Shown one piece after another: positions 46,091-54,253 of a stretch of DNA of 64,000 bases (the stretch's first letter is position 1; every line of letters begins with the position of its first letter). Origin of the DNA: Bacillus methanolicus (GTDB lineage Bacteria; Bacillota; Bacilli; Bacillales; Cytobacillaceae); NCBI RefSeq assembly GCF_008764295.1, contig NZ_VTQX01000001.1, forward strand, positions 226,325 through 290,324, given 5' to 3'. Below the pieces are notes generated by a model. That model ran no database searches and had not been told where the DNA came from. It worked only from the letters and a program-made list of their open reading frames with translations. A program made the translations under genes and the position numbers.

Positions 46091-46194
46091 CAGCCTCCGA
46101 GTTTCATTCTTTTAAATTTTTTTGCAAAACTGACCAATTTCCTCCCAATTTCTTGTAAGATAGCATTATCACAATTCGAAAGAAGGGTATAAAA

Positions 46195-47412
46195 TTGAGT
46201 CAAGCTGCCATAACTTCTCAACTATACAAAAAAGAAATGGAGAAGACGAATTACAAAATTTTGATCATCATGGGTATTTGCCACTTATTAAACGATTCCA
46301 TTCAGGCGGTTGTTCCTGCTATGTTTCCCATCCTTGAAAAATCGATGGGATTGACCTTTACACAATTAGGAATTATCGCTTTTGCATTAAATATGGTCGC
46401 CTCCATTATGCAGCCTGTCGTTGGAATCATGACTGATAAAAAACCTATGCCCTATGCATTACCTATTGGTTTAACATCAACATTGATTGGAGTATTGGGG
46501 CTGGCTTTTGCCCCCTCATTTGCTTCAATAGTCTTGTCTGTCCTCTTAATCGGTATAGGCTCAGCCGTTTTTCATCCAGAGGGTTCGCGAGTGGCTTATA
46601 TGGCTGCTGGTAAAAGGAGAGGCCTCGCTCAATCTATTTATCAAGTAGGAGGAAATTCTGGGCAAGCACTTGCTCCGCTCATTACTGCTCTAATATTAGT
46701 GCCTTTGGGACAAAAAGGTGCAGTCTGGTTTACTTTTGTTGCGGCGATCGCCGTTTTGCTTTTAATATACATCGCAACATGGTATACAAAGAAGCTACGC
46801 TTCGATTTAGAAATATTAAAACGAAAAGGTAAGGGAGCGACTGCAACAACCTCCCCTTACTCAAACAATATCGGGCTCTATTTAACGCTGCTATTATTTT
46901 TAATTTTTGCCCGCTCATGGTACGTATCTGGAATGACCAATTACTATGCGTTCTTTGCGATTGAAAATTACCAGTTTTCCATTCAAAAAGCTCAAATTTA
47001 TTTATTTGCCTTTTTAGTGGCTGGAGCCATCGGGACATTTTTTGGCGGTCCTTTAGCTGACCGCTTTGGAAAAAGAAACATTATTTTGCTATCACTAATC
47101 GGAACATTACCATTATCCATTTTGCTTCCATTCGCTTCACCAGCTTTTGCTTTTATCCTATTGGCATTAACAGGATTTGTCCTAATGTCAAGCTTTTCTG
47201 TTACTGTTGTTTATGCTCAGGAACTTGTTCCTGGAAAGATTGGATTAATGTCTGGTTTAACAGTTGGTCTGGCATTTGGAATGGGAGCCATCGGTTCAGT
47301 AGTATTAGGATATATGGCCGATCAAATTGGGATCACGTTAACGATTATTTTGACAGGTTTTCTCCCTATTTTAGGGATATTGACATTATTCCTACCTCAA
47401 GATAAAAAATAA
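46195..47412 (+). CDS. Fsr-like MFS transporter (fosmidomycin resistance family)
   Basis: A 405-residue protein with twelve membrane segments. The segments CHLLNDSIQAVVPAMFPIL, GIGSAVFHPEGSRVAYMAAG and IYQVGGNSGQALAPL mark the Fsr subfamily of drug exporters, and GGPLADRFGKRN is an MFS loop motif. The start is TTG at 46195 behind AAGAAGGG. A terminator follows. Real substrate unknown. Confidence 0.85.
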   Translation: MSQAAITSQLYKKEMEKTNYKILIIMGICHLLNDSIQAVVPAMFPILEKSMGLTFTQLGIIAFALNMVASIMQPVVGIMTDKKPMPYALPIGLTSTLIGVLGLAFAPSFASIVLSVLLIGIGSAVFHPEGSRVAYMAAGKRRGLAQSIYQVGGNSGQALAPLITALILVPLGQKGAVWFTFVAAIAVLLLIYIATWYTKKLRFDLEILKRKGKGATATTSPYSNNIGLYLTLLLFLIFARSWYVSGMTNYYAFFAIENYQFSIQKAQIYLFAFLVAGAIGTFFGGPLADRFGKRNIILLSLIGTLPLSILLPFASPAFAFILLALTGFVLMSSFSVTVVYAQELVPGKIGLMSGLTVGLAFGMGAIGSVVLGYMADQIGITLTIILTGFLPILGILTLFLPQDKK

Positions 47413-47421
47413 CATTTCTTC

Positions 47422-47475
47422 AAACAGGAAAATCGACCAAGCAATAGCTGTCCTTATTTTCCTGTTTCTTTTCGT
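47422..47475 (+). terminator. MFS gene terminator
   Basis: AAACAGGAAAAT pairs with ATTTTCCTGTTT around a 23-base loop, followed by CTTTTC. It begins 10 bases after the MFS stop. Confidence 0.7.
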
Positions 47476-47586
47476 TGTAATCGTTTTAATTTTTCGAAAA
47501 TTAGTAACAAAATAGAGCTACAATTGCTTGCATTACCATATATAATAATAATACAAAATAAAAAATGATGGAAAGGAGGAGTCTTC

Positions 47587-47904
47587 ATGCATTTCCAAAA
47601 TTATCGCGATTTTTATCAGTTGAAACTCATTCCAATCAACTTAAATGACCACATGCCATCAAGCGATGTTACACATTGGCTTATCGCATTAGAGGGGCAT
47701 GCTCCTTCCGATGATTCTGAATTTTATCTTTGGAATGTCGTTGTTTATCAAGCAAACTCCGATGGGTATTTCCATAAGAAAAAACCTTATTATATTTCTT
47801 CAAGTTTTAACTGCTTCCATAAAGCATGTGAAGCAGCATCAAAATTAACAGAGAAAATGAAAAACCCCCATTTTAATTTTGTTGCCACTGAAAATATTGG
47901 CTAA
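47587..47904 (+). CDS. Small hypothetical protein, aromatic-rich
   Basis: 105 residues starting HFQNYRDFYQLKLIPINLND, with SDVTHWLIALEGHAPSDDSEFYLWNVVVYQ and a C-terminal helix. The ATG lies behind GGAAAGGAGGAG, an excellent ribosome site, which supports expression. No membrane segment or known motif; I do not recognise it. Isolated between terminator-bounded genes. Confidence 0.65.
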   Translation: MHFQNYRDFYQLKLIPINLNDHMPSSDVTHWLIALEGHAPSDDSEFYLWNVVVYQANSDGYFHKKKPYYISSSFNCFHKACEAASKLTEKMKNPHFNFVATENIG

Positions 47905-48150
47905 CCTCACTTACTCTTCTATTAGTATCTCCCTTCTTTTTAAAATTTCATGTGAAATACTATACAGATAGTAAGAAGAAGACGATTATAAAATATCGTG
48001 AAAATTTTCCACATTACCACGAAATCATTAATAAAATTTTAAATTTAAGACAAACTATCGATAACAGGTGATGAAGAAGGATAACTAATGTGTAAAATGT
48101 GCAACTGCTTCATCCTTGTGAAACTTTTTCTCATAAGAAAGGTGGTTTGT

Positions 48151-48600
48151 ATGGAACATTTTAAGGCATTAGCACTTAAATTTATTGCAACGCTGGCACT
48201 TTTGTATATTATTTTAGGCTTATACTATGGAATGACGTTTGGAACGGTATTTCTAATCACACTAATCGTAGGAATTATTTCTTATATTGTAGGTGATTTA
48301 GGAATTCTCCCAAGAACAAACAATGCCATTGCAACATTAGCAGATTTTGGACTTGCACTTGCTGTCATTTGGGTCATGATTTCATTGTTAACTGCTTCAA
48401 CGAATGCATTTACGATGGCATTATTTTCTGCTATCGGAGTAACGGTCTTCGAATTTTTCTTCCACAGCTATATGGCAAATATCTTGAAAAATCCTCAAGA
48501 TCGGGATGATCAAACAAAAAGAAGAAATCTGCAATATCAAACTGAAGCGTCGGAAGAATTTACACCAGAGGTTAACAAAGATTACGAAAATCGAAGATGA
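48151..48600 (+). CDS. DUF2512 (YndM-like) membrane protein
   Basis: A 149-residue protein with four membrane helices (ALKFIATLALLYIILGLYYG, TVFLITLIVGIISYIVGDL, IATLADFGLALAVIWVMISL, ALFSAIGVTVFEFFFHSYMA) and an acidic/basic tail. It fits DUF2512/YndM proteins of bacilli. The start ATG at 48151 lies behind AAAGGTGG; the longer frame upstream has no such signal. Function unknown. Confidence 0.75.
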   Translation: MEHFKALALKFIATLALLYIILGLYYGMTFGTVFLITLIVGIISYIVGDLGILPRTNNAIATLADFGLALAVIWVMISLLTASTNAFTMALFSAIGVTVFEFFFHSYMANILKNPQDRDDQTKRRNLQYQTEASEEFTPEVNKDYENRR

Positions 48601-48730
48601 AAACAAAAGCGAAAGCGCCTTACTCATCGACGAAAATAACTGGACTTTTCGCAGGGAGAGGACCTGAAATTGGTATCCCCATGGAAAAGCTGTACACAAC
48701 TGCAAAACCTAAATTTCCTGCAAAGAAATA

Positions 48731-48759
48731 AGTGGAAGCTGATTGCTTCCACTTTTTTT
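48731..48759 (+). terminator. Terminator after DUF2512 gene
   Basis: AGTGGAAGC pairs with GCTTCCACT (9 bp, 5-base loop) followed by TTTTTTT. It abuts the fixX stop at 48760 and may be read from both sides. Confidence 0.85.
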
Positions 48760-49044
48760 CTAAGCAAGCCTAAAAACGATGCCATGCCCACCTTTTGGAT
48801 ATTCCCACTTTATGTTTTGTTGAGGGCAGCCGATACGACAACTACCACACTCATGGCAGCCTTCATATCCCACCTGCATTCTCGTTCCTTCCCATTTATA
48901 CACTTCCGCTGGACAAAAAATGGTACAAAGTTTTTCCGGACAACTCTTCTGGCAAATTTCATGATCAAGAATTGTTAAATGTGACTTTGTATCCGCCTTA
49001 AATCGGGTTAAATATTGCTTTTCTTCAATAGTACTTGTTGACAT
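48760..49044 (-). CDS. fixX: FixX, ferredoxin-like protein
   Basis: A 94-residue protein with the ferredoxin cysteine patterns CPEKLCTIFCPAEVY and CHECGSCRIGCP, typical of FixX. It carries electrons to FixC. The start ATG at 49044 overlaps the fixC stop (TAATG) and has AAGGCGGTG. Last gene of fixABCX. Confidence 0.93.
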   Translation of the reverse strand: MSTSTIEEKQYLTRFKADTKSHLTILDHEICQKSCPEKLCTIFCPAEVYKWEGTRMQVGYEGCHECGSCRIGCPQQNIKWEYPKGGHGIVFRLA

Positions 49045-50339
49045 TATTTCACCGCCTTCCATGCACGGTAAAGATCCTTAATTACTGTAAGCGTTCCCTT
49101 TTCCCCTGTAAATCCTTTAACAATTTGTTTTTGCTTTTCTCTCTTCGATGTGCCATCGACAGTGAAAAATTTATTCATTGCTTGATTCATCATTGGAACA
49201 TACTCGTTGAAATATTGTGGGTGATGCTCAAAGGTGTGAGCTGCATCCTTATATTTCTCCAAATCTTTCATGATAAAGCTTTCATACAACGCTTCCCGAT
49301 ACTTATTCAAGCTTGCTTCACTAAAGTCTTCGCGCTCTTTAGCTTTAATAATTGCCTCTGCTGCCATTTTTCCTGACGCCATCGCCATGTTAGATCCTTC
49401 GCGATGGATGGCATTGACAAGCTGAGCAGCATCACCAACGACAACCACTCCATTTCCAGCTACTTTTGGAACGGAATGAAAGCCACCTTCAGGTATTAAA
49501 TGAGCAAGATACTCGGCAGAGTCTCCTCCGGCAAGGAGTGGTGCGACCATCGGATGATTTTTTAAGTAATCTAATAAATCATAAGGTTTTAGTTTAGCCT
49601 TCATCATACTCGATAATGTCGTGCCAACACCGATGTTCAAACTATCTTTATTTGTATACAGAAAAGCTGTTCCTAAGTTTCCTTTTGTTGAATCACCGAA
49701 TATTTCAATCGTACAGCCTTGATTGTCTTCAAGATTGAATCGATCGTTAATTTTTTCCTTCGGTAAATTGATAACCTCCATGACCGAAAGAGCGACTTCA
49801 TCTGGTTTTAGCTCTTTTCGAAAGCCTAACTGTTGGGCTAAAAGTGAATTAACCCCATCTGCTAAAACAACAACATCTGCTAAAATCTCTCCATCCGGAC
49901 GGTCTGTTTTAACCCCAACCACTTTATTATTTTCAACGATACATTCTGTTACAACCGTCTCGTTTATTAAAAGAACCCCTTGCTCTACCCCCTTTTGGGC
50001 AAACCATCTATCAAAAGGAGCACGTAAAACAGTAAAGTTATTATAAGGCTCCTGTGCCCACTCTAACCCTTTGTAGCCAAATGTAACGGTCGACTCTTTA
50101 TCCATCATCCAAAAGCGCTGTTCGACTATCGGCCTTTCTAACGGTGCATCTTTCCAAAATTCTGGAATAATCTCTTCGGTTTGCTTACGATATAATACCC
50201 CTCCCATTACATTTTTGCTACCAGGGTATTCACCTCTTTCAATTTGCAATACTTTTAAACCGCTTTTTGCACAAAGATAAGCACAAGCGGTGCCAGCAGG
50301 CCCAGCTCCAACTACTATCACATCGAATTTCTCAGACAT
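49044..50339 (-). CDS. fixC: FixC, ETF-quinone oxidoreductase-like flavoprotein
   Basis: A 431-residue FAD protein with the dinucleotide fold VIVVGAGPAGTACAYLCAKSGLKVLQIERGE and the second FAD site GVVVVGDAAQLVNAIHREGSNMAMASGK. The sequence NVMGGVLYRKQTEEIIPEFW is typical of FixC. It links the FixAB flavoprotein to quinone and, through FixX, to ferredoxin or flavodoxin. Start overlaps fixB by eight bases. Confidence 0.95.
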   Translation of the reverse strand: MSEKFDVIVVGAGPAGTACAYLCAKSGLKVLQIERGEYPGSKNVMGGVLYRKQTEEIIPEFWKDAPLERPIVEQRFWMMDKESTVTFGYKGLEWAQEPYNNFTVLRAPFDRWFAQKGVEQGVLLINETVVTECIVENNKVVGVKTDRPDGEILADVVVLADGVNSLLAQQLGFRKELKPDEVALSVMEVINLPKEKINDRFNLEDNQGCTIEIFGDSTKGNLGTAFLYTNKDSLNIGVGTTLSSMMKAKLKPYDLLDYLKNHPMVAPLLAGGDSAEYLAHLIPEGGFHSVPKVAGNGVVVVGDAAQLVNAIHREGSNMAMASGKMAAEAIIKAKEREDFSEASLNKYREALYESFIMKDLEKYKDAAHTFEHHPQYFNEYVPMMNQAMNKFFTVDGTSKREKQKQIVKGFTGEKGTLTVIKDLYRAWKAVK

Positions 50340-51360
50340 AGCTTACTTCACCACCTTGTTCCACTCGCAATTGTTTTAACTGTTCGATCAATTTCGGAAC
50401 AACTTCATGGGCATCCCCAACAATTCCATACGTAGCGACCTCGAAAATTGGTGCATTTGGATCATTGTTAATCGCAATAATAAGCTCAGAATTTTTCATT
50501 CCGACTACATGCTGAATCGCCCCTGATACCCCGATCGCAAAATAGATTTTTGGAGTAACTGTTTCGCCTGTTTGGCCAATTTGCAACTCATGTGGGAGCC
50601 ATCCAGCCTCTATTACATCTCTTGTACCACCTACGCTTGCTCCGATTGTATTGGCAAGTTCATGAATTAATTTAAACCCCTCGGCATCCCCAAGCCCTTT
50701 GCCTCCACAAACGATGACATGAGCATCAGCCAAATTTGCTTTTTTCGTTACATCCTTCACAATATTGATAACCTTTGTCCTCATTTCCTCTTCATTTAAT
50801 GCAATCTCCTCTTCGATGATTTTTCCCTGCCTACTTTCATCAAAGGGTAGCGCTTTCATTACTTTCGGACGAACGGTCGCCATTTGTGGGCGATTTTTCT
50901 TACATAAAATGGTTGCCATTATATTACCACCAAATGCCGGCCGACTCGCTTCTAACAACCTCTTATCGATATCAACATCCAACATCGTTGTGTCGGCTGT
51001 TAACCCAGTACTTAAGTCTGTTGCAACGGCACTTGCTAAATCCTTGCCATTCGGAGTTGCTCCGTATAAGAATATTTCTGGCTTATATTTTTCCGCCAAA
51101 AAATTGACACCCTTCATATAGGATTCTGTTCGGTAATGTTTTAAAACAGGATGATCGATTAAATACACAACATCCGCTCCGTAGCCAATAACTTGAGATG
51201 AAAGCTCTCTTATTCCTTCACCTAATAAAACGCCTGCGAGCGGAACAGCTAATTTTTCAGCGAGTTTTCTACCTGCTCCTAATAATTCCTTAGAAACTCC
51301 GGCAATTTCCCCATCACTTTGTTCTATAAATACCCATACGCCACGATACTCTTCTATCAT
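50332..51360 (-). CDS. fixB: FixB, electron transfer flavoprotein alpha-like
   Basis: A 342-residue protein. The FAD-binding C-terminal domain has the ETF-alpha signature VGGTRDVIEAGWLPHELQIGQTG and IYFAIGVSGAIQHVVGM then NNDPNAPIFEVATYGIVGD. FixA and FixB form the flavoprotein that oxidises NADH. The start ATG at 51360 lies behind GGGGGAG. Confidence 0.95.
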   Translation of the reverse strand: MIEEYRGVWVFIEQSDGEIAGVSKELLGAGRKLAEKLAVPLAGVLLGEGIRELSSQVIGYGADVVYLIDHPVLKHYRTESYMKGVNFLAEKYKPEIFLYGATPNGKDLASAVATDLSTGLTADTTMLDVDIDKRLLEASRPAFGGNIMATILCKKNRPQMATVRPKVMKALPFDESRQGKIIEEEIALNEEEMRTKVINIVKDVTKKANLADAHVIVCGGKGLGDAEGFKLIHELANTIGASVGGTRDVIEAGWLPHELQIGQTGETVTPKIYFAIGVSGAIQHVVGMKNSELIIAINNDPNAPIFEVATYGIVGDAHEVVPKLIEQLKQLRVEQGGEVSYV

Positions 51361-51399
51361 GTAGGTCTCCCCCATCATCTTAACTTGAAATATTGTTCA

Positions 51400-52218
51400 C
51401 TACTTCACATTAAGAAGTTCTTTTTTCTCTGATAATACTTCGATCAACTGTTTTACTTGTACATCGACTGCTCCTTCAAGTCTCTTTCCGCCATCTAATT
51501 TCGGAGGTGTAAACATTTTTCCGACGACAGTCGGTGAACCTTTTAACCCGAGCTGGGTTTTATCAACTGCTTCTAAGTCTCCAACAGACCAAACATTTGG
51601 CTTATATCGGGCAGCTCTAATCATATTTGGTAATGGAGAATAAGCAATTTGATTAATTTCCTTTTCTACAGTCAATAGGCATGGTAGCTGAACTTCAAGC
51701 TCCTCATAGCCATTCGTAAGCTTTCTTTTGACTAAAATGATTTTATTCTCCTTGTCAAATTTAGTCACTTCGATGACATTTGTAACCGGTGGAATATCCA
51801 TTCTTCTAGCAATTCCAGGTCCTACTTGACCGGTATCCCCATCAATGGCATGCTTTCCACATATCACGATGTCAATTGGTTGCTTTTCAGCTATTTTCTC
51901 CAATGCTTTTGACAATGCGTAACTGGTTGCTAAAGTATCTGCTCCAGCAAACGCACGGTCTGAGATTAAATAGCCTTCATCTGCTCCAATCTCAATGCTT
52001 TTCTTAATTATTTCAGTTGCTTGTGGTGGTCCCATTGATAAAACAGAAATTTTTCCTTGACCTAAAGACTGCTTGAGTTTAACAGCTTCTTGTACGGCAT
52101 GTGCATCATAAGGATTTAAAATGGCTGGTGCGCTCCGCCTGTCAAGCGTATTTGTCTTTGGATTAATTTTAATAATTTTTGTGTCTGGCACCTGTTTAAC
52201 ACAGACGACAATATGCAT
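51400..52218 (-). CDS. fixA: FixA, electron transfer flavoprotein beta-like
   Basis: A 272-residue ETF-beta family protein: IVVCVKQVPDTKIIKINP, LNPYDAHAVQEAVKLKQ, VLSMGPPQATEII and the nucleotide segment ICGKHAIDGDTGQVGPGIA. First gene of fixABCX. FixABCX is an electron-bifurcating complex that uses NADH to reduce quinone and ferredoxin/flavodoxin; the best-known role is to feed nitrogenase, and a related set serves carnitine metabolism in enterobacteria. Its task here is not known. Confidence 0.95.
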   Translation of the reverse strand: MHIVVCVKQVPDTKIIKINPKTNTLDRRSAPAILNPYDAHAVQEAVKLKQSLGQGKISVLSMGPPQATEIIKKSIEIGADEGYLISDRAFAGADTLATSYALSKALEKIAEKQPIDIVICGKHAIDGDTGQVGPGIARRMDIPPVTNVIEVTKFDKENKIILVKRKLTNGYEELEVQLPCLLTVEKEINQIAYSPLPNMIRAARYKPNVWSVGDLEAVDKTQLGLKGSPTVVGKMFTPPKLDGGKRLEGAVDVQVKQLIEVLSEKKELLNVK

Positions 52219-52942
52219 GCGATAAAAACCCCCTTCTTAGTTCGATGAATTTCACCATATATTTTGTAATGACTTCGATACGAAGACATATTACAAACAA
52301 CTACGATTCGGTTTTAAATAAATGAAGTTTATAATTCATGTTGTTGGACTTTTACGATATTTGAAGTTCTTGAAGCTTGTTGAAGGAATCTATTGGAGTT
52401 AGGTTATTTTTACAAGTAAGCCGGTCTTGATAGCGGGTTGATGCAAGACTATAAACTTTTTTCCTATTCAGTTGCCTTGTATTTTGCTGTAAAAACGATC
52501 TTTCAATGATAAGCCGTCTCCTAGCTCACTTTTGTGCCAAGTATTATTGGCTCAGAACTAATTATATTGTTTAACGGACCCTAATAAAAACCATTGAAAT
52601 CGTTTACACTCATCATATATTAATTACTCACTAGGCAACTATGATTTTTATCACATAATTCAAAATTTCCCATTTTTCAATCCTGTTTTTAGCATTGCTT
52701 TTGTAAAAATATTGTTGTTAAAAGCATTTTTGCCTCATTGTTTCAGATAACCTTTCAGCATGCGTGTGAAACCCTGATTTAACACGAATTGCTCCAAATA
52801 ATTAGCAGCGAAGCTTAAATATTTCTAGATCAAAATGATGAGAATCGCGATTATTTAAAACCCTCCTCGTAAAACAAGGCGATAGACAAAGAAAAAGAAG
52901 ACCTCCTTTGAAGCCTCCAAGCTTGTACAACTATTAAGTTTT
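52219..52942. promoter_or_regulatory. fix upstream region with a cre-like site
   Basis: This 724-base gap holds no gene. TGAAATCGTTTACA at 52595-52608 matches the CcpA cre consensus TGAAANCGNTNNCA. Downstream of it on the minus strand a TATAAT occurs in AACAATATAATTAG at about 52561-52567, with only a weak -35. A degenerate copy of the family C palindrome occurs at 52763-52786. Confidence 0.5.
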
Positions 52943-53176
52943 TTAGACCAGTACCTGCAATTGTGGGATAATAAACATCATTTGTCTAAAATTTAGCTTC
53001 ATTTCGTCTTCTCTTTTTCCATTAAAGAAACATTGATATTCATAAATAAGTTGATCTAGCTCTTGGCTGTATCGAATTGTATCATCACTTGTAAAACCTT
53101 TTCTATTTGCTGTTTCAATCATTTTCTCTCTCTTTTTTTGTATTTCATCCAGCATTAACCTACTATCATATTGCAC
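52943..53176 (-). CDS. spo0E: Spo0E-like aspartyl phosphatase
   Basis: A 77-residue protein with the signature SQELDQLIYEYQ of the Spo0E family, short proteins that remove phosphate from Spo0A and delay sporulation. It has the coiled two-helix layout LDEIQKKREKMIETANRKG. The start is GTG at 53176, seven bases after AGGGGG. It lies between ogt and the fix operon; in B. subtilis spo0E precedes kinD. Family paralogues exist. Confidence 0.82.
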   Translation of the reverse strand: MQYDSRLMLDEIQKKREKMIETANRKGFTSDDTIRYSQELDQLIYEYQCFFNGKREDEMKLNFRQMMFIIPQLQVLV

Positions 53177-53440
53177 CTCATATCCCCCTAATCATCATCC
53201 CATAATCCATTTCATTAGGCTCTATTTATTGTATTTCCAATCTGGAACATACGTTTATCATAGTTAATGCCAAAATCATAGGAAACATATCTTTTATAGT
53301 ATCCTTGATGAATTATTACAAGAATTAATTCAAAAGTAAATAGAATCGCAATATTAGACAAAAAAATCTCCAAACTTAACAATAAATCTCAATCTTCTAA
53401 AGAATTTACCAGTTTAATTCGACATTATTCTTCCCATTCT

Positions 53441-53935
53441 TCACTTTTTAAATGAAGCACCTTCTAGTAGGAGAAGCTGTTCTTTTATATTTGTTTGCTT
53501 CCCGGCATAGCCTGTCAACGTTTTATCCTTGCCTATTACTCGGTGACAAGGAATAAAAATAGGTAATTGATTTGCCTTATTCGCCTGTCCGATCGCCCTC
53601 ACTGCCTTTTCATTTCCAATTGCCAACGCAATATCTTGATAGCTCTTTGTTTTTCCATATGGAATTTCCTTTAATGCCTCCCAAACCTTCATTTGGAATA
53701 ATGTTCCCTCTCCCCGTAGCGGGAGGTCAAATGTCTGCCTTTCTCCGGTAAAATATTGATGCAATTGGGTTACTGCTTTCATTAACAACGGCTGTTCCTG
53801 ATCAAAAACAATGGATTTTTGATCTTCTGCTTCAATGAAATCTTCCTTATGAAGATAGAGTGCAGTAATGCTATTATTTTCTGTAACGATATAGAGCTGA
53901 CCGATGATAGAATCATAGGTTGCATAATATTTCAT
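53441..53935 (-). CDS. ogt: Methylated-DNA-protein cysteine methyltransferase
   Basis: A 164-residue protein with the active-site cysteine in IFIPCHRVIG and the helix-turn-helix region GKTKSYQDIALAIGNEKAVRAIGQANKANQ. It repairs O6-methylguanine by transferring the methyl group to its own cysteine. The start ATG at 53935 lies nine bases after GGATGG. Adjacent to a PAS kinase as ogt is to kinE in B. subtilis. Confidence 0.92.
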   Translation of the reverse strand: MKYYATYDSIIGQLYIVTENNSITALYLHKEDFIEAEDQKSIVFDQEQPLLMKAVTQLHQYFTGERQTFDLPLRGEGTLFQMKVWEALKEIPYGKTKSYQDIALAIGNEKAVRAIGQANKANQLPIFIPCHRVIGKDKTLTGYAGKQTNIKEQLLLLEGASFKK

Positions 53936-54253
53936 TATTCTCAACCATCCTTGTTTTTAAAAATACTATTTAATTGGAAAAAGTAAAAGGGCAGGGTGGC
54001 ACCTACGGCATAATTGAAGTTCAAATTATTCATGCTCTCGTTGAATCGTGCTCAAGTTGGATAAACGATACAGAACTTTTTTCACTAAAAGATACATACG
54101 TTACAAGCATCTTTATTTGCCTTATCGTAAATTGTGTACCGATTTGTGAAAGACTCATCGTTTACATCAACTAAAAATCTACCTTTTCGAAAAATATTTA
54201 AAAAGCGAAGAGTATGGAACGAAATATTGTCCTTCTCTATTTACCATTGTACA
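53936..54253. other. Gap upstream of ogt, no gene seen
   Basis: This 318-base gap lies between the ogt start and the kinase stop. A plus-strand open frame of 66 codons here lacks a ribosome site and is low-complexity; I do not support it. No hairpin or clear operator seen. Confidence 0.4.

Noticed and set aside
53974..54174. A 66-codon plus-strand open frame next to ogt
   Set aside because: No ribosome site, composition unlike neighbouring proteins, and no recognisable motif.
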